A stretch of 64,000 bases of DNA, from assembly GCA_001600455.1 (NCBI GenBank), contig BCKC01000010.1, positions 812,144 through 876,143 of the forward strand, in the 5' to 3' direction. This document shows positions 53,707 to 63,549 of the stretch, piece by piece; the stretch's first letter is position 1, and every line of letters begins with the position of its first letter. Under the pieces are notes generated by a model. It was not told the DNA's origin. It ran no database searches and saw only the letters and a list, made by a program, of their open reading frames with translations. The DNA is from Endocalyx cinctus (lineage: Eukaryota; Ascomycota; Sordariomycetes; Amphisphaeriales; Apiosporaceae). The position numbers were made by a program, and so were the translations under genes.

Positions 53707-55134
53707 CGGAAGGTTGTTTGGATATGAGGTTTTGAATATCAGTGGCTCAATGTAGAATGATGGAAAATATCAAGTTCTCATGGTGGAAAAGGCAGTATCA
53801 AAGTGATTACTTCTTAGGCAGCACGGATAGAGAGTCGCTCTTTTTCTTGTCGAACAGGAATACTAGATAGGCAATATGTAAAGATACAGCCCCCCCCCCC
53901 CCTTTTTTTTTTTTTGCTCGTATCTATCTAGACTACGTTGTAATTCTATCTACTACCCTTGATTTGATAAATATCGTACTGGATTTTCCCAACAAAAAGT
54001 TTACCGTCAATGTAAATGTTGGATAAAAATCGCTATTTTCCAGTACTGATAGATAGGTGAAGTTGATGTACCTAGGTATTAATGATGTGAAGGTACGTAG
54101 GAATGATTCTGCTAATTACTTAGTCAGAATCACTCAGAAGTACTCTGTACACTTCGTAATATTGCTGGTGCACATACCAACTCCCGACATACCACATTCA
54201 CTAGCTATATCCCTAACCCTGACCGCTAAGGTAAGCCTAAGCCAATACTGCCAATACTGCCAATACTGCCCATACCGACGCTAAGCTTACACTAAGCCTC
54301 AGTTCATTGGTAGAATTATAGTGTATTTTATAGTGGTATGGCCACTGTAAATAACCACTAAGTCAACGTACGTTAAGCTGCTCTAATCTATCAACAGTAA
54401 ACGTTCCGCTAGTTAGACTACTTACATAGCGTCTGTGTCTTAATTCGGCTGTATTTATAGAAGTGATAGCCGCTTGCTCCAAGACTCAGTTCTTGGCGAC
54501 CGAGAATTTCTCAAGCAATGATCTCATTGACGAGCGTTAAAACAACCTGCCGAGGATATATGCGGCTCATCAATTTGACTATCTGGTGATTCGTTAAGGA
54601 ACGACGGGTCAATTACTGGATGTTATATGCAGCCCAACAACGCGGTCAGCATAGGTCCTAAGCACCATCTTGTCGCCAATCGATATCCACATATGCAGGC
54701 GGCACCCGCATCTTATGCAGTTATCTCTTATTGGGACCGAATGCAACCATGCAATTCCCTTCACATTTCTGCGCTTTGCTACTGCGGTTGATCGACAAAG
54801 TTTGTACCTCATCACGAAACTGCCAACCGCCCCCACAAAGTGGTCACCTGCATATTCGGAACAGAGCAGATGCAATGCATGGGACATGTTCCGAGCCTGT
54901 TAGTGCATTTAATCACCGTTGCCTATTTTAAGGAACAAGTTATACGTAATTCTTTCAGAAAAAGGAGCTACTTCATCTTTACTTCTCATCTGAATGCCAC
55001 ACGCATGTTCTTCACTTGGCTAATTTTATTTGTCTTTCATCAACGTTTAGAGTTATATAAGCTTCCGTATAAGCACTAGCAGAAGAATCAGAGTGCAAAT
55101 CCGAAAGAAATTCAGAAAGCTCAAATTTAACACC
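53707..55134. promoter_or_regulatory. Divergent upstream region, UstYa-like and monooxygenase genes
   Basis: 1.4 kb between two divergent starts. It holds a C run followed by a T run (about 53890-53915) and a 9-bp tandem repeat at 54242-54268. ORFs at 54057-54284 and 54609-55079 look like chance frames. Shared regulation of the two genes is possible but not shown. Confidence 0.4.
54242..54268. repeat. CCAATACTG tandem triplet
   Basis: Three perfect copies of a 9-bp unit followed by a partial, changed fourth copy. Confidence 0.85.
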
Positions 55135-56469
55135 ATGAATACTTCTGTTAGAATCGCTATAATTGGTGGTGGCTTGGCGGGTGCTTCTTTAATCCATGCT
55201 CTCGTTAAGTTCTCCCACCTGGATGTACACATCTTTGAATCTGCTGCCGCTTTCAAAGAAGCTGGCATGGCTATCGGAATCGCCCGAAACGCGCAAGCTG
55301 CCCTCGAGTTGATAGGACCCTCGGCTACGCAGTGTCTCGAGCGAGCCGGTGCTGTTCCGATGAGGGGTGTTAGGTTTATGCAAGCTGAAGGCGAGGGTGC
55401 GGGAAGCATGGCTGACGAAGTGGACGATTTAGTTCAAGGAAAGCGTCTAACCAGTATCGTTCATCGTGCCGACTTTTTACAAGAACTGCTAGCTGATATC
55501 CCTCGGGAGCGGATGCATACTTCTAAAAAGCTATTGAAAATCGACCAAAATGGATCCGTCACGCTTTATTTTACCGACGGCACTACACATGAATGCGACA
55601 TTGTCGTCGGTGCCGATGGCATTCATAGCGTCGTTCGAAAACTTGTCCTAGGCGAAAACGATCCGGCTGCCTCTCCCCAAAATAGCAACGCCTGGTTTCT
55701 CATGACTCTTCAACCATTCGACAAAGCGCAAGCTAGCCTTGGTAAAAAGCTAGTAGATATCGATGACGCTCGTGAATATGGCTGGGCGGGCAAGGATGCC
55801 TTCTTAATGCATAATATTCTGAGCGGCGGTCAGCTGGTTCAATTCGCGATTGCTTCGAAAGATGACGGAAATAGTGGATCTGAGAAATGGCACCGTACAG
55901 TAGGTGAACAAGAGATCAGAAAACTGTACCAAGATTGGCCGCCTTATCTGAACAAAGCTGTGAACGAGGTGAGAAATTCCCCGAAATTTCCCAGTGCTAA
56001 TTATAGTAAAATGAAATTAACAAAGTGCGTACAGCTTCTTTGCTGTCAGCCTGAGCATCAAGCCATATATCTTTGGGACCATCCCAATGCTCGGACCTAC
56101 GTTTCTGGCTCTATCTGCATCACCGGTGATGCTGCCCACTCAACGACGCCCTGGCAAGGTTCTGGTGGAGGCATGTCTATCGAAGACAGCCTTATTCTTT
56201 CCTCTTTACTCGGGCAAGCAAAAACACGTGGTGAGGCGCTTGTAGCTTTACAAGTATACGACCAGGTCCGCCGCCCCCGTACACAACGTATTGTCGAGTC
56301 AAGTCGAACTACTGGAAATATGTTGATCGGTAGCGAGAAGATTGATCCGGAGACACTAAGGACGTTTATGTCAAGATGGGACTTCATTATCGACATTGAT
56401 ATGGAGAAGTATCGTGATGAGGCCATCCAGATGATGGAGACTAGGCTCGAGGGAGAAATCACCGCGTGA
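55135..56469 (+). CDS. FAD-dependent monooxygenase (salicylate hydroxylase-like)
   Basis: An intronless frame of 444 residues. The ATG at 55135 (CACCATGAA) is preferred over one 42 bases upstream because its context is better and the nucleotide-binding strand follows directly. The Rossmann motif GGGLAG (about 11-16) binds the ADP part of FAD. The DG motif GADGIHSVVR stands at about 159-168, and the GD motif GDAAHSTTPWQGSGGG at about 331-346. This order defines group A flavoprotein hydroxylases, which use NAD(P)H and oxygen to hydroxylate aromatic or related substrates. The substrate is unknown. It lacks a membrane helix at its end. The neighbour UstYa-like gene suggests secondary metabolism; salicylate breakdown is the other common role of close relatives. 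Confidence 0.88.
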   Translation: MNTSVRIAIIGGGLAGASLIHALVKFSHLDVHIFESAAAFKEAGMAIGIARNAQAALELIGPSATQCLERAGAVPMRGVRFMQAEGEGAGSMADEVDDLVQGKRLTSIVHRADFLQELLADIPRERMHTSKKLLKIDQNGSVTLYFTDGTTHECDIVVGADGIHSVVRKLVLGENDPAASPQNSNAWFLMTLQPFDKAQASLGKKLVDIDDAREYGWAGKDAFLMHNILSGGQLVQFAIASKDDGNSGSEKWHRTVGEQEIRKLYQDWPPYLNKAVNEVRNSPKFPSANYSKMKLTKCVQLLCCQPEHQAIYLWDHPNARTYVSGSICITGDAAHSTTPWQGSGGGMSIEDSLILSSLLGQAKTRGEALVALQVYDQVRRPRTQRIVESSRTTGNMLIGSEKIDPETLRTFMSRWDFIIDIDMEKYRDEAIQMMETRLEGEITA

Positions 56470-57032
56470 TCATAGTGTCACTCTACTCTAAGTCAGGTCT
56501 CCTCTAATTAATAGGAGGAAAAGGAATTAGTTACGCATGTGCAGTTGTAACTCCAGTTTATTATTTTCTTTTCCAAGATACTTTAGGTACAAAACATATC
56601 GTATAGTTTGCTGCGTTCCAAGACGCGTATCCTTCTATCGCTGCTAATAGGGGTAAACTGATGTGAAACTTCTATCACGCAAAATAAAAATCTCGAATAG
56701 AATTTGTTATAATTTCTTTTATATATGTAGTGTAGTCTAGGAGCTTTGGTGATTGTAGTAAAGTTAAAATTGCACTGACGATATTAACCGTAAAGTATGA
56801 TTATAGAGAAAATGCGATAAAAACAGTTCAAAGACCATTTCTCAGCTAGTTGAGTTTGCGGCGGACCATTATTATACTTGTAGAGTATCATGATTGATCA
56901 TGTCTTCGTAACGTCAACGGAAGATAATTCGCCCTAAGTTATTCTGAAATTATTACCGATAATGTATTATTAGGATTAATAATAGTTTCTAAGTCCATTA
57001 TCTGCATTAACCCGTTATATACTTACTTCCTA
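56470..57032. other. Convergent intergenic region
   Basis: About 0.56 kb between the ends of the monooxygenase gene (plus) and HET gene (minus). AT-rich; no gene or clear repeat. Confidence 0.5.
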
Positions 57033-59270
57033 TCATCTAACCCGGACGCTCCCTCTCCCTTTTTTATTCGAGATAGTTTCATCAATACAAACCCCTATAA
57101 TCTTGTACTGGTCCATGAGATGACTTCTGCATATTAACAAGTTTCCGGAACCCCCCGTTTCCACATAACCATAATCTCTCATCATGTCAGTGACATTATG
57201 AACGAATTCCTCTCTTATCAAGGCCCTACCTAAAGGCCACATCTGTTTAGGCGCCACAGGTTTCTCAAGTTTCGTGCTCCGGCACTGCGAGGCATACGAT
57301 TTATGAAAATTGACGTCGCCGCCGAACGCCACGAGATTGAACGTCCTGCCTATATCCCCAACCTGAACTAAACCTAGCCCATCTTTGAGCACTATCCTGC
57401 CGTCGTCGTCCAGGGTGCCTGTGGCGTCGCCGAGGAAGCTCCCATCCACCGAGGTCAAAGCCTCGAATATCAAGGAGAACGGCGCCGTTATCGTGCATCC
57501 GCAATTGACACGAACCTCGCACGAGATTTTCGCCGCGCTCCCGTTCGCGAGACGAGACTCGCAGCCGACGATGTCGATCATCCGGTAGTTCATCGACATG
57601 TTGTGGGACCGTATATACAAGGGATTGGGGTTCTCCCACCAGGTACCACTCACGCACCTGTCTACCCATCCCGAAGGCTTCGCGTTGGGATCGCTGGTAT
57701 TCCAGTACGGTCGCAATTTCGAGAGTAATCTTCTCCTATAATGAACTGGATTGCTGCCAGGGTCCATGACGTTTCCTAAAAGAGTTGCGCACTGCACCAG
57801 TATCCTCCCGGTCTCATCTTTCACCACGTTATAAGGCTGGTCGTGGGTCTCGATCAGCTCGCTGCTGAACATACCGGTGCTTACTTTCTTCCCGCAATTA
57901 CACCCCTTGAAGCGGAAATGGAAACTGCCGTCTCCTTGACTGAGCTTTATGGTCATGTACTTTCGGGGCACACCTTCGATACCAGTCATCGCCGTCGCCT
58001 TCGCCTGGCCTTTCGGTTTAAGCCGGCCCATCATGACCACGCCGGCGAAGCAGTCGGTGCTCATGATCGTGCTGCTCGCGTCCTCGGTAAACGGGATCCA
58101 ATCCCACTCGCCCCGATCCCGGCTGCTTATGGCCAGCTTGGTCCACGCGTACCCCGTCTTGGTCGACAGCTGCTTGAAGAAGGCGAACGAGATCTTCTCG
58201 ACGTCGTCGCCCGAGAGATCCCTCGCGATCTCTTCCGACGTGAACAGGCCGCTGAAGACGCCGAGAAGACCGCGGAAGATATCCCTCCTGTGCTCGCATT
58301 TCCGCGGCGTCATGGAGACGGCGGAAAATATGTTGCTGACGCCCTTGTAGTTCTCGCGCCACCAAAATGGCCCTCCGTTGACGATGTCCGTCCTGGCGCT
58401 GCTGATGCCGACGACTTGAAGTTGCAAGCTGCTCAGTGATATTTTGTCCTCCTCAATCACCCTTAAGATCGCGCTGACAGATGCCGTTTTGAGATATCTG
58501 TAGCTCTCGATCCACTGCAGCAGCTTGAAGGCTTTGTCCTTGGCGTCGGTGGCGAGATCCATCCACGTGTGTAGCTCCCCGATCCGAGATATCTTGTCCG
58601 AACTAATTCCCCACATCGTCATATTCTTGCCAATAATCATCTCTTGAAACGTCCATACTCGGTAGAAGTAGAGGTTGTCGAATAAAGACCTCACACGACT
58701 GATACAGGTTGAGTAACAATTCAGCACACCTACATCCACGGCCGCGGACCGAACGACCGACTTGTCCACTCCAAACATCCACTCCTCGTTTCCCCACGCC
58801 TCCAGTCGCTTCGTCAAGTTCTCGGTCAACCTTGCTTCCGAAGCCAGCGCGGCACCGACCATATGCGATAGGATGTGGTCGAGAAACTTCAAGTTATCCA
58901 CAATCTCCTGCGGGTTCCATACCTCGGTCATGTTGAGCAGGATGTGGCACGTTCCGGCGGTCCTGTAATACTCGTACATCTTGGCGATCTCGACCGCCTT
59001 CTCGGCCTCGTCGTTCTGGTTGATGCACACGCAATCGGCCCACAGATACGCGACGCCGGAGCTGACCATGAGCCGTTTCAGCTCGTCTAACTTCTCCGGC
59101 GATATGGTCACGGTCCAGTCCACGCCGTCAATGCCGCAGTTGTACGGCGCTACCTTGTCGCCCCAGGTGTACGAGACGATGTCGTAGCTCTGTATCCCGC
59201 TGGCGCGCGGATCGACGACGGCGAACTTGCCATTGGAGTGGCTTAGGAGGCGTAAAGGAACGGCTGCCAT
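57033..59270 (-). CDS. HET-domain (heterokaryon incompatibility) protein
   Basis: A single frame of 745 residues from ATG 59270. The HET domain starts near residue 30 with YDIVSYTWGD (30-38) and continues to AYLWADCVCINQND (74-87), then the AKMYEYYRTAGTCHILL segment that closes the conserved core. The C-terminal 450 residues have no recognised repeat; no WD40, ankyrin or NACHT motif is visible. HET domains in ascomycetes trigger programmed cell death when unlike strains fuse; related TIR-like activity has been proposed. Many HET genes have other or unknown roles. The reading frame is intact and moderately GC-rich, so the gene looks active. It lies 12 kb from the PLC-like gene. Confidence 0.9.
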   Translation of the reverse strand: MAAVPLRLLSHSNGKFAVVDPRASGIQSYDIVSYTWGDKVAPYNCGIDGVDWTVTISPEKLDELKRLMVSSGVAYLWADCVCINQNDEAEKAVEIAKMYEYYRTAGTCHILLNMTEVWNPQEIVDNLKFLDHILSHMVGAALASEARLTENLTKRLEAWGNEEWMFGVDKSVVRSAAVDVGVLNCYSTCISRVRSLFDNLYFYRVWTFQEMIIGKNMTMWGISSDKISRIGELHTWMDLATDAKDKAFKLLQWIESYRYLKTASVSAILRVIEEDKISLSSLQLQVVGISSARTDIVNGGPFWWRENYKGVSNIFSAVSMTPRKCEHRRDIFRGLLGVFSGLFTSEEIARDLSGDDVEKISFAFFKQLSTKTGYAWTKLAISSRDRGEWDWIPFTEDASSTIMSTDCFAGVVMMGRLKPKGQAKATAMTGIEGVPRKYMTIKLSQGDGSFHFRFKGCNCGKKVSTGMFSSELIETHDQPYNVVKDETGRILVQCATLLGNVMDPGSNPVHYRRRLLSKLRPYWNTSDPNAKPSGWVDRCVSGTWWENPNPLYIRSHNMSMNYRMIDIVGCESRLANGSAAKISCEVRVNCGCTITAPFSLIFEALTSVDGSFLGDATGTLDDDGRIVLKDGLGLVQVGDIGRTFNLVAFGGDVNFHKSYASQCRSTKLEKPVAPKQMWPLGRALIREEFVHNVTDMMRDYGYVETGGSGNLLICRSHLMDQYKIIGVCIDETISNKKGRGSVRVR

Positions 59271-60513
59271 TTATTCGGAAGGAATTTCTCCAGGAAAAAC
59301 TAGCGATATGTGCTTGGGGTAAGAAATAAAGGCAGGTAAGACTCCTGGCGCCGAGGCGAATACTCGCAAACCAAACTATTAATGAGAATTCAAGTTTTTG
59401 GGCTAAGTGGGGAGAGGAAGGTTTCGGAAGGGAGAAAGAGTGAACAAAATCTTATTCACCCACCTAGACTATTAGTAGGTTATTTCAACTTCGATCAAAT
59501 TCCCAGAGTGGGATTTGGGGGCTGGTCATAGTAACGCTCTCACATGATGAGAACCAGTTAGGCGTCTATGTAGCGCGCGCTCTACGCAACCAGGCGCCAG
59601 CGTTATTATGATAGAGGGTCGCATTAGGTTTCATTTTATTCCAGCCCGTCATACTTCCCTGTCTTCAGCTGGGCGTTCAGCCAATCTTGGTATTGTTTCG
59701 GAGAGCGGTCTAGGTCTGGGCATGCTGTAGGCAGGATAAGGGAGATTTATTCACAATTCCGCGCCCATTGGTTATAATATATATAATTGTTGCCTGGCTG
59801 TATAAATAGACAGATAAGAGAATGATGAGTCACGATATTTTTTTTTTTATTGATTGACTGATTTTGATCACCCTCGGAAAGCGCGCGCTGAGAGCGATAC
59901 TAAGAATTCCTTCAGTGTAATATCGTGCTAATCAAATTTTTGCAGCTGAACTTTGCGTCTGGGTCGAGATAACCCGCGATGTCCTTTTTAGGTTAAGGCG
60001 TGTCATCAGCTGAAGTAGGATCGAGAATTCATGTCGCAAATTTCGGTTAATTTTATGTAGCGTGGTAAGACGCGTGAATGTGGAAATAATATGCCGAGAT
60101 CGTGTATAATAGGCAGATGAAGATTTCTATTAATATTTTCCCTTCCCGCTTGATGCATGAGGAGATGATAACGCGTGAAGGCATCAGCCCATTGATTGTA
60201 TTCAAAGATTGGCGCGTATATGAGCAGACGGGTATCGGACCCAGATGCGAAATTCAAAATGATAGCCTTAAAGGTGGAAACCGAATCGGGAAGAGAAAGC
60301 GGTCCGGTCCGTACCAAACAAATCTTTTTTTTTTTTTTTTTTAACTCATATCGGGGATTTGAGGCAACGCGGGCCTCACATAAGAAGACACTATTCTAAT
60401 CACATAGAGAAATGTGTTGAAATAAATGTAAACTCCACTCTCCAAATCACCACATACTCAGGTAGACAAAGCTAAACGTCCGATATCTTATATCCTACTT
60501 TTACATTGTTGAT
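59271..60513. promoter_or_regulatory. Intergenic region upstream of the HET gene
   Basis: 1.2 kb including the HET promoter and the 3' end of the dehydrogenase gene. T tracts lie at 59839-59850 and 60325-60342. A minus-strand ORF of 103 codons (60006-60317) has no motif and crosses no splice sites that extend it. Confidence 0.4.
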
Positions 60514-61590
60514 TTAAGTCAGCTTCGCCTTCGGAACCCAAGGAAGTCCCTTTTGCTCATTAATCAAAGTTATCATCTGACCACCATCTACGGCAGCTTG
60601 TAAATTATCCAAAACCAATCTCTCCATGTCACGCTGAGTTTCATAGGTGCTCGTTCCCAAGTGGGGAAGCAGGAACGCCCTATGGTGCTTGACCAACCCG
60701 GGGTGAATCTCCGGCTCGTTCTCATACACATCGAGGCCGACGGCGGAAACGTGTCCGGACTCGAGAGCGGCGACCATATCAGCTTCGTTGATCAGCGCGC
60801 CGCGGGCCGTGTTCACTATGACGACGCCGTCCTTCATCTTGGCGATCTCGGGCGCCGAGATAATATGTCGCGTCTGCGCGTTGAGGGCGAGGTTCAGCGA
60901 ATAAACGTCGGAGCGAGCGAGCAGTTCGTCGAACGAGACGTACTCGGCGCCGTTTTCCAACGACGCGTCCAGCCGGCGTCGGTTGTGGTAAATGATAGTC
61001 ATGCCGAAGCTCCTCGCCCGATGCGCCATCGCGCGGCCGATGCCGCCCATACCTAAGATCCCCAGCGTCTTCCCCCGGGGGTCGTGCCCGATCTCCGCCT
61101 TTCCTTTCCATTTTCCCTCGCGCAGCGCCGTGAGGGGCACGTGCGCTCGGCGGAGGGCGCCGAGCATGAGGAAGATGCCGGTGTCGGCGGTGGCGTCGTC
61201 GACGGCTACGGGGGTGGAGGAGACGGCGATCTGGCGGGACGTGCACGCTTCTACGTCGATGTTGTCGTAGCCGGCGCCGTTGTGCGCGATGTACTTCCAC
61301 GAAGCGGGGAGGGCCGAGACCAGTTCCTGATCGAAGGGGCCTGTGACGGACACGGAGGCGTTGGATCGGTAGCATCCCACGACGCCGTCGTACGTCCCGT
61401 TCCGGCAATTCCGTAAGAACTCGTCGCGCGTGCCCTGTCGATACTCTAGAAGCTTGTACTTGCTGCCGAGTGATTCCCACTCCGGGTTGGCGTGGGCCAA
61501 TTTTCCGATCAGGATTACTGATGGGGACGACATTTTGAATGTGTGTGTATATCGAACAAATCCCCGGCTCAATTGCCTCAACACCGACAT
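60514..61590 (-). CDS. D-2-hydroxyacid dehydrogenase, glyoxylate/hydroxypyruvate reductase type
   Basis: An intronless frame of 358 residues. The NAD(P)-binding motif GMGGIG ends at residue 185 (180-185), preceded by the conserved KTLGILG strand. The catalytic triad is visible: Arg263 in NTARGALI, Glu292 in ENEPEIHP and His310 in LPHLGTSTYET. The NHRRR sequence after the second strand (about 202-206: HNRRR) is basic and favours NADPH. It should reduce glyoxylate or hydroxypyruvate to the D-hydroxyacid. Two in-frame ATGs exist. The first adds 19 residues (SVLRQLSRGFVRYTHTFK) that look like a mitochondrial presequence; the second (residue 20) gives a cytosolic form. Leaky initiation could make both. 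Confidence 0.92.
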   Translation of the reverse strand: MSVLRQLSRGFVRYTHTFKMSSPSVILIGKLAHANPEWESLGSKYKLLEYRQGTRDEFLRNCRNGTYDGVVGCYRSNASVSVTGPFDQELVSALPASWKYIAHNGAGYDNIDVEACTSRQIAVSSTPVAVDDATADTGIFLMLGALRRAHVPLTALREGKWKGKAEIGHDPRGKTLGILGMGGIGRAMAHRARSFGMTIIYHNRRRLDASLENGAEYVSFDELLARSDVYSLNLALNAQTRHIISAPEIAKMKDGVVIVNTARGALINEADMVAALESGHVSAVGLDVYENEPEIHPGLVKHHRAFLLPHLGTSTYETQRDMERLVLDNLQAAVDGGQMITLINEQKGLPWVPKAKLT

Positions 61591-62743
61591 ATGTAATTAA
61601 TAATATAATATTTTATCCTATTCTTCACACTCGGTAAAGTCATTACATATTTAGAAAAGATTTAAGTATAACATAGCATAGCATATCTTTATGTGAAGTT
61701 GAAGTGTCACTGTGGGCCGAAAATCGGCAATCTCTCCGATTTATCCTACTTTTTTAGTGGAGTTCCTCCAAGTGGATGCACTCGCGATTCGGTAGGTCTT
61801 TTCACGAGCTTTTCCGAAGGTCACTCTGTTTATAACCGGAGGAATGATGTCATGTGCTACTTTGAGTACGATCATGTTTGTTTATTCGTAGCTTTTGAAT
61901 ATTGAGTACTGCTTGAAAGTGAAATAAATATAATTGACGATAAGTGGGTAGGTAATTGTAATAAGGCACCGGTATTTAAACAAGTTTATTCACCCACGTA
62001 AATCGAGAGATGGCGTACAATACCGAGGAATGTTTACTGACTTGAGACTGAAAATAGTGAAACATATTTAGTGAATAATTCGGCACTTAAGTACTTAAGT
62101 AGTTGGGATCTAAAAATTGGACGGGTCTCAAAACGGCATCACCGACGACGAACTTTGAATAGAACATATGAATTGTACCGTCTAATTTATTAAGCGCAAT
62201 AAGATGAGATTGATTGAGTACCAAAGAAATATAAGTTGGGTATGATTAGTATGATGAATTACAAGTCATCTACCGGGGCTTTCCCAGAAACGTCATGATG
62301 CGACTGTGTATACGTACGAGACTAACGTTAGTAGAGATGACTTAACTTCCGCCTTAACTAATTTTGACACGTCTCGAGGCAAGAAAAAAAGAAGATACAA
62401 TAATAAACAATAACTACTTAACTTGAAAATTTCTCTTTTTAGTGACCGGCCATATATTTTCTCGATCAACTGCTCGCTCAAAACCATCAGCATCATCATC
62501 GCGAAATAATTATTGAGTGTATGATAACATTCTTTAGGTTCTTTTAAACTCTCTATCTCTCAGGTCACATCCCATCCACATTCGCTCTCTATACAAAATA
62601 ATAACAATATTTGCCAAGACGCTTAAAGACTACCATCGTTATTCCCCAAATCCTACATTTCCTCTTAGACGACCCCTTTAGAAGGGACTTTAACAAAAAA
62701 AAAAAAAAAAAAAGAAAAGACCATTGACCAATACACCCTCACC
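61591..62743. promoter_or_regulatory. Divergent upstream region
   Basis: 1.15 kb between the starts of the dehydrogenase (minus) and the small membrane protein (plus). The latter has an A tract (62696-62713) 30 bases upstream of its ATG. Short ORFs (61693-61905, 62293-62499) lack motifs. Confidence 0.4.
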
Positions 62744-63241
62744 ATGAATTGGTTAGAAGGAATCGTCGAGTTTATCATTTCTCAAATTGCGATACGATGT
62801 TTCTACATGATGATGGTATATACTGTCGATTTACTAGTCGTCAGTAGACGAGATACGATAGTATGGCACGGACGCCGCCTACAAAGTGGTCTACGTATAC
62901 CAGATCGTTTACGGATTTTCAGTCCCCAGGAACCCGGAATGCTACAGGAGGATCTCCGTAGAGGTGCTGAAGCGATCACATGCTTGGTCGTCCCGTTCGC
63001 CGCCATCGGCCTTTATTTCCTTTTTTACGGGACCGTGCGATACTCGACATGGATAGGAGACTTTCTCCTAGGACTCTCCGCCTGCTTATTCCTTGGGCTT
63101 TGGAGATATATAATCGGAAAAAGACAGCTTCTCGACGATATTACTAATAACCCGGAAATTTACAAGAAGGCGATGATGGAAGGAGAAGAGTCTCGGAAAG
63201 AAGGTCTAAAGAAATCTCTTTGTGTGCTTTGGTATAAATGA
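62744..63241 (+). CDS. Small membrane protein of unknown function
   Basis: An intronless frame of 165 residues with a good start context (CACCATGAA). Hydropathy by eye gives a first helix at about 6-33, a polar segment rich in Arg (34-75), and two more helices at about 76-97 and 103-125. A charged, helical C-terminal tail with many Lys and Glu ends the protein. I do not recognise the family. The amino acid balance and codon pattern look like a real gene. It sits between the dehydrogenase and the SDR gene and could be part of the same neighbourhood, but there is no direct evidence for a shared role. Confidence 0.6.
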   Translation: MNWLEGIVEFIISQIAIRCFYMMMVYTVDLLVVSRRDTIVWHGRRLQSGLRIPDRLRIFSPQEPGMLQEDLRRGAEAITCLVVPFAAIGLYFLFYGTVRYSTWIGDFLLGLSACLFLGLWRYIIGKRQLLDDITNNPEIYKKAMMEGEESRKEGLKKSLCVLWYK

Positions 63242-63549
63242 ACATGAAAAGCGAACGATGTTACTAGAAGCTGAGACCGACATTTATCTTTAACTGACAT
63301 AATTATCCTTCTGAGAGATGAACTAATTAGTACTTAGTATGAGGCTTCAGATAGAATTATATTTCATTACTGAAAACAATACACTAAACCAAACCTTCCT
63401 CTAATGCATCTACTTATTATCCCACGGACAGTTAATATTATCCCCATCTTCGTAGACATAAACTATGTTTTAATTACTAAACCTTAAGTAATGAGAACGA
63501 GGTTGAGGATGAATGAGTTTTTTTTTTTTTTTTTTGGAACACAAATACA
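63242..63549. other. Convergent intergenic region
   Basis: About 0.3 kb between the ends of the small membrane protein gene (plus) and SDR gene (minus), with a T tract at 63519-63535 in the probable 3' UTR of the SDR gene. No gene recognised. Confidence 0.5.

Noticed and set aside
54609..55079. Overlapping ORFs on both strands between the UstYa-like and monooxygenase genes
   Set aside because: Frames overlap each other on both strands, lack motifs and do not extend by splicing.
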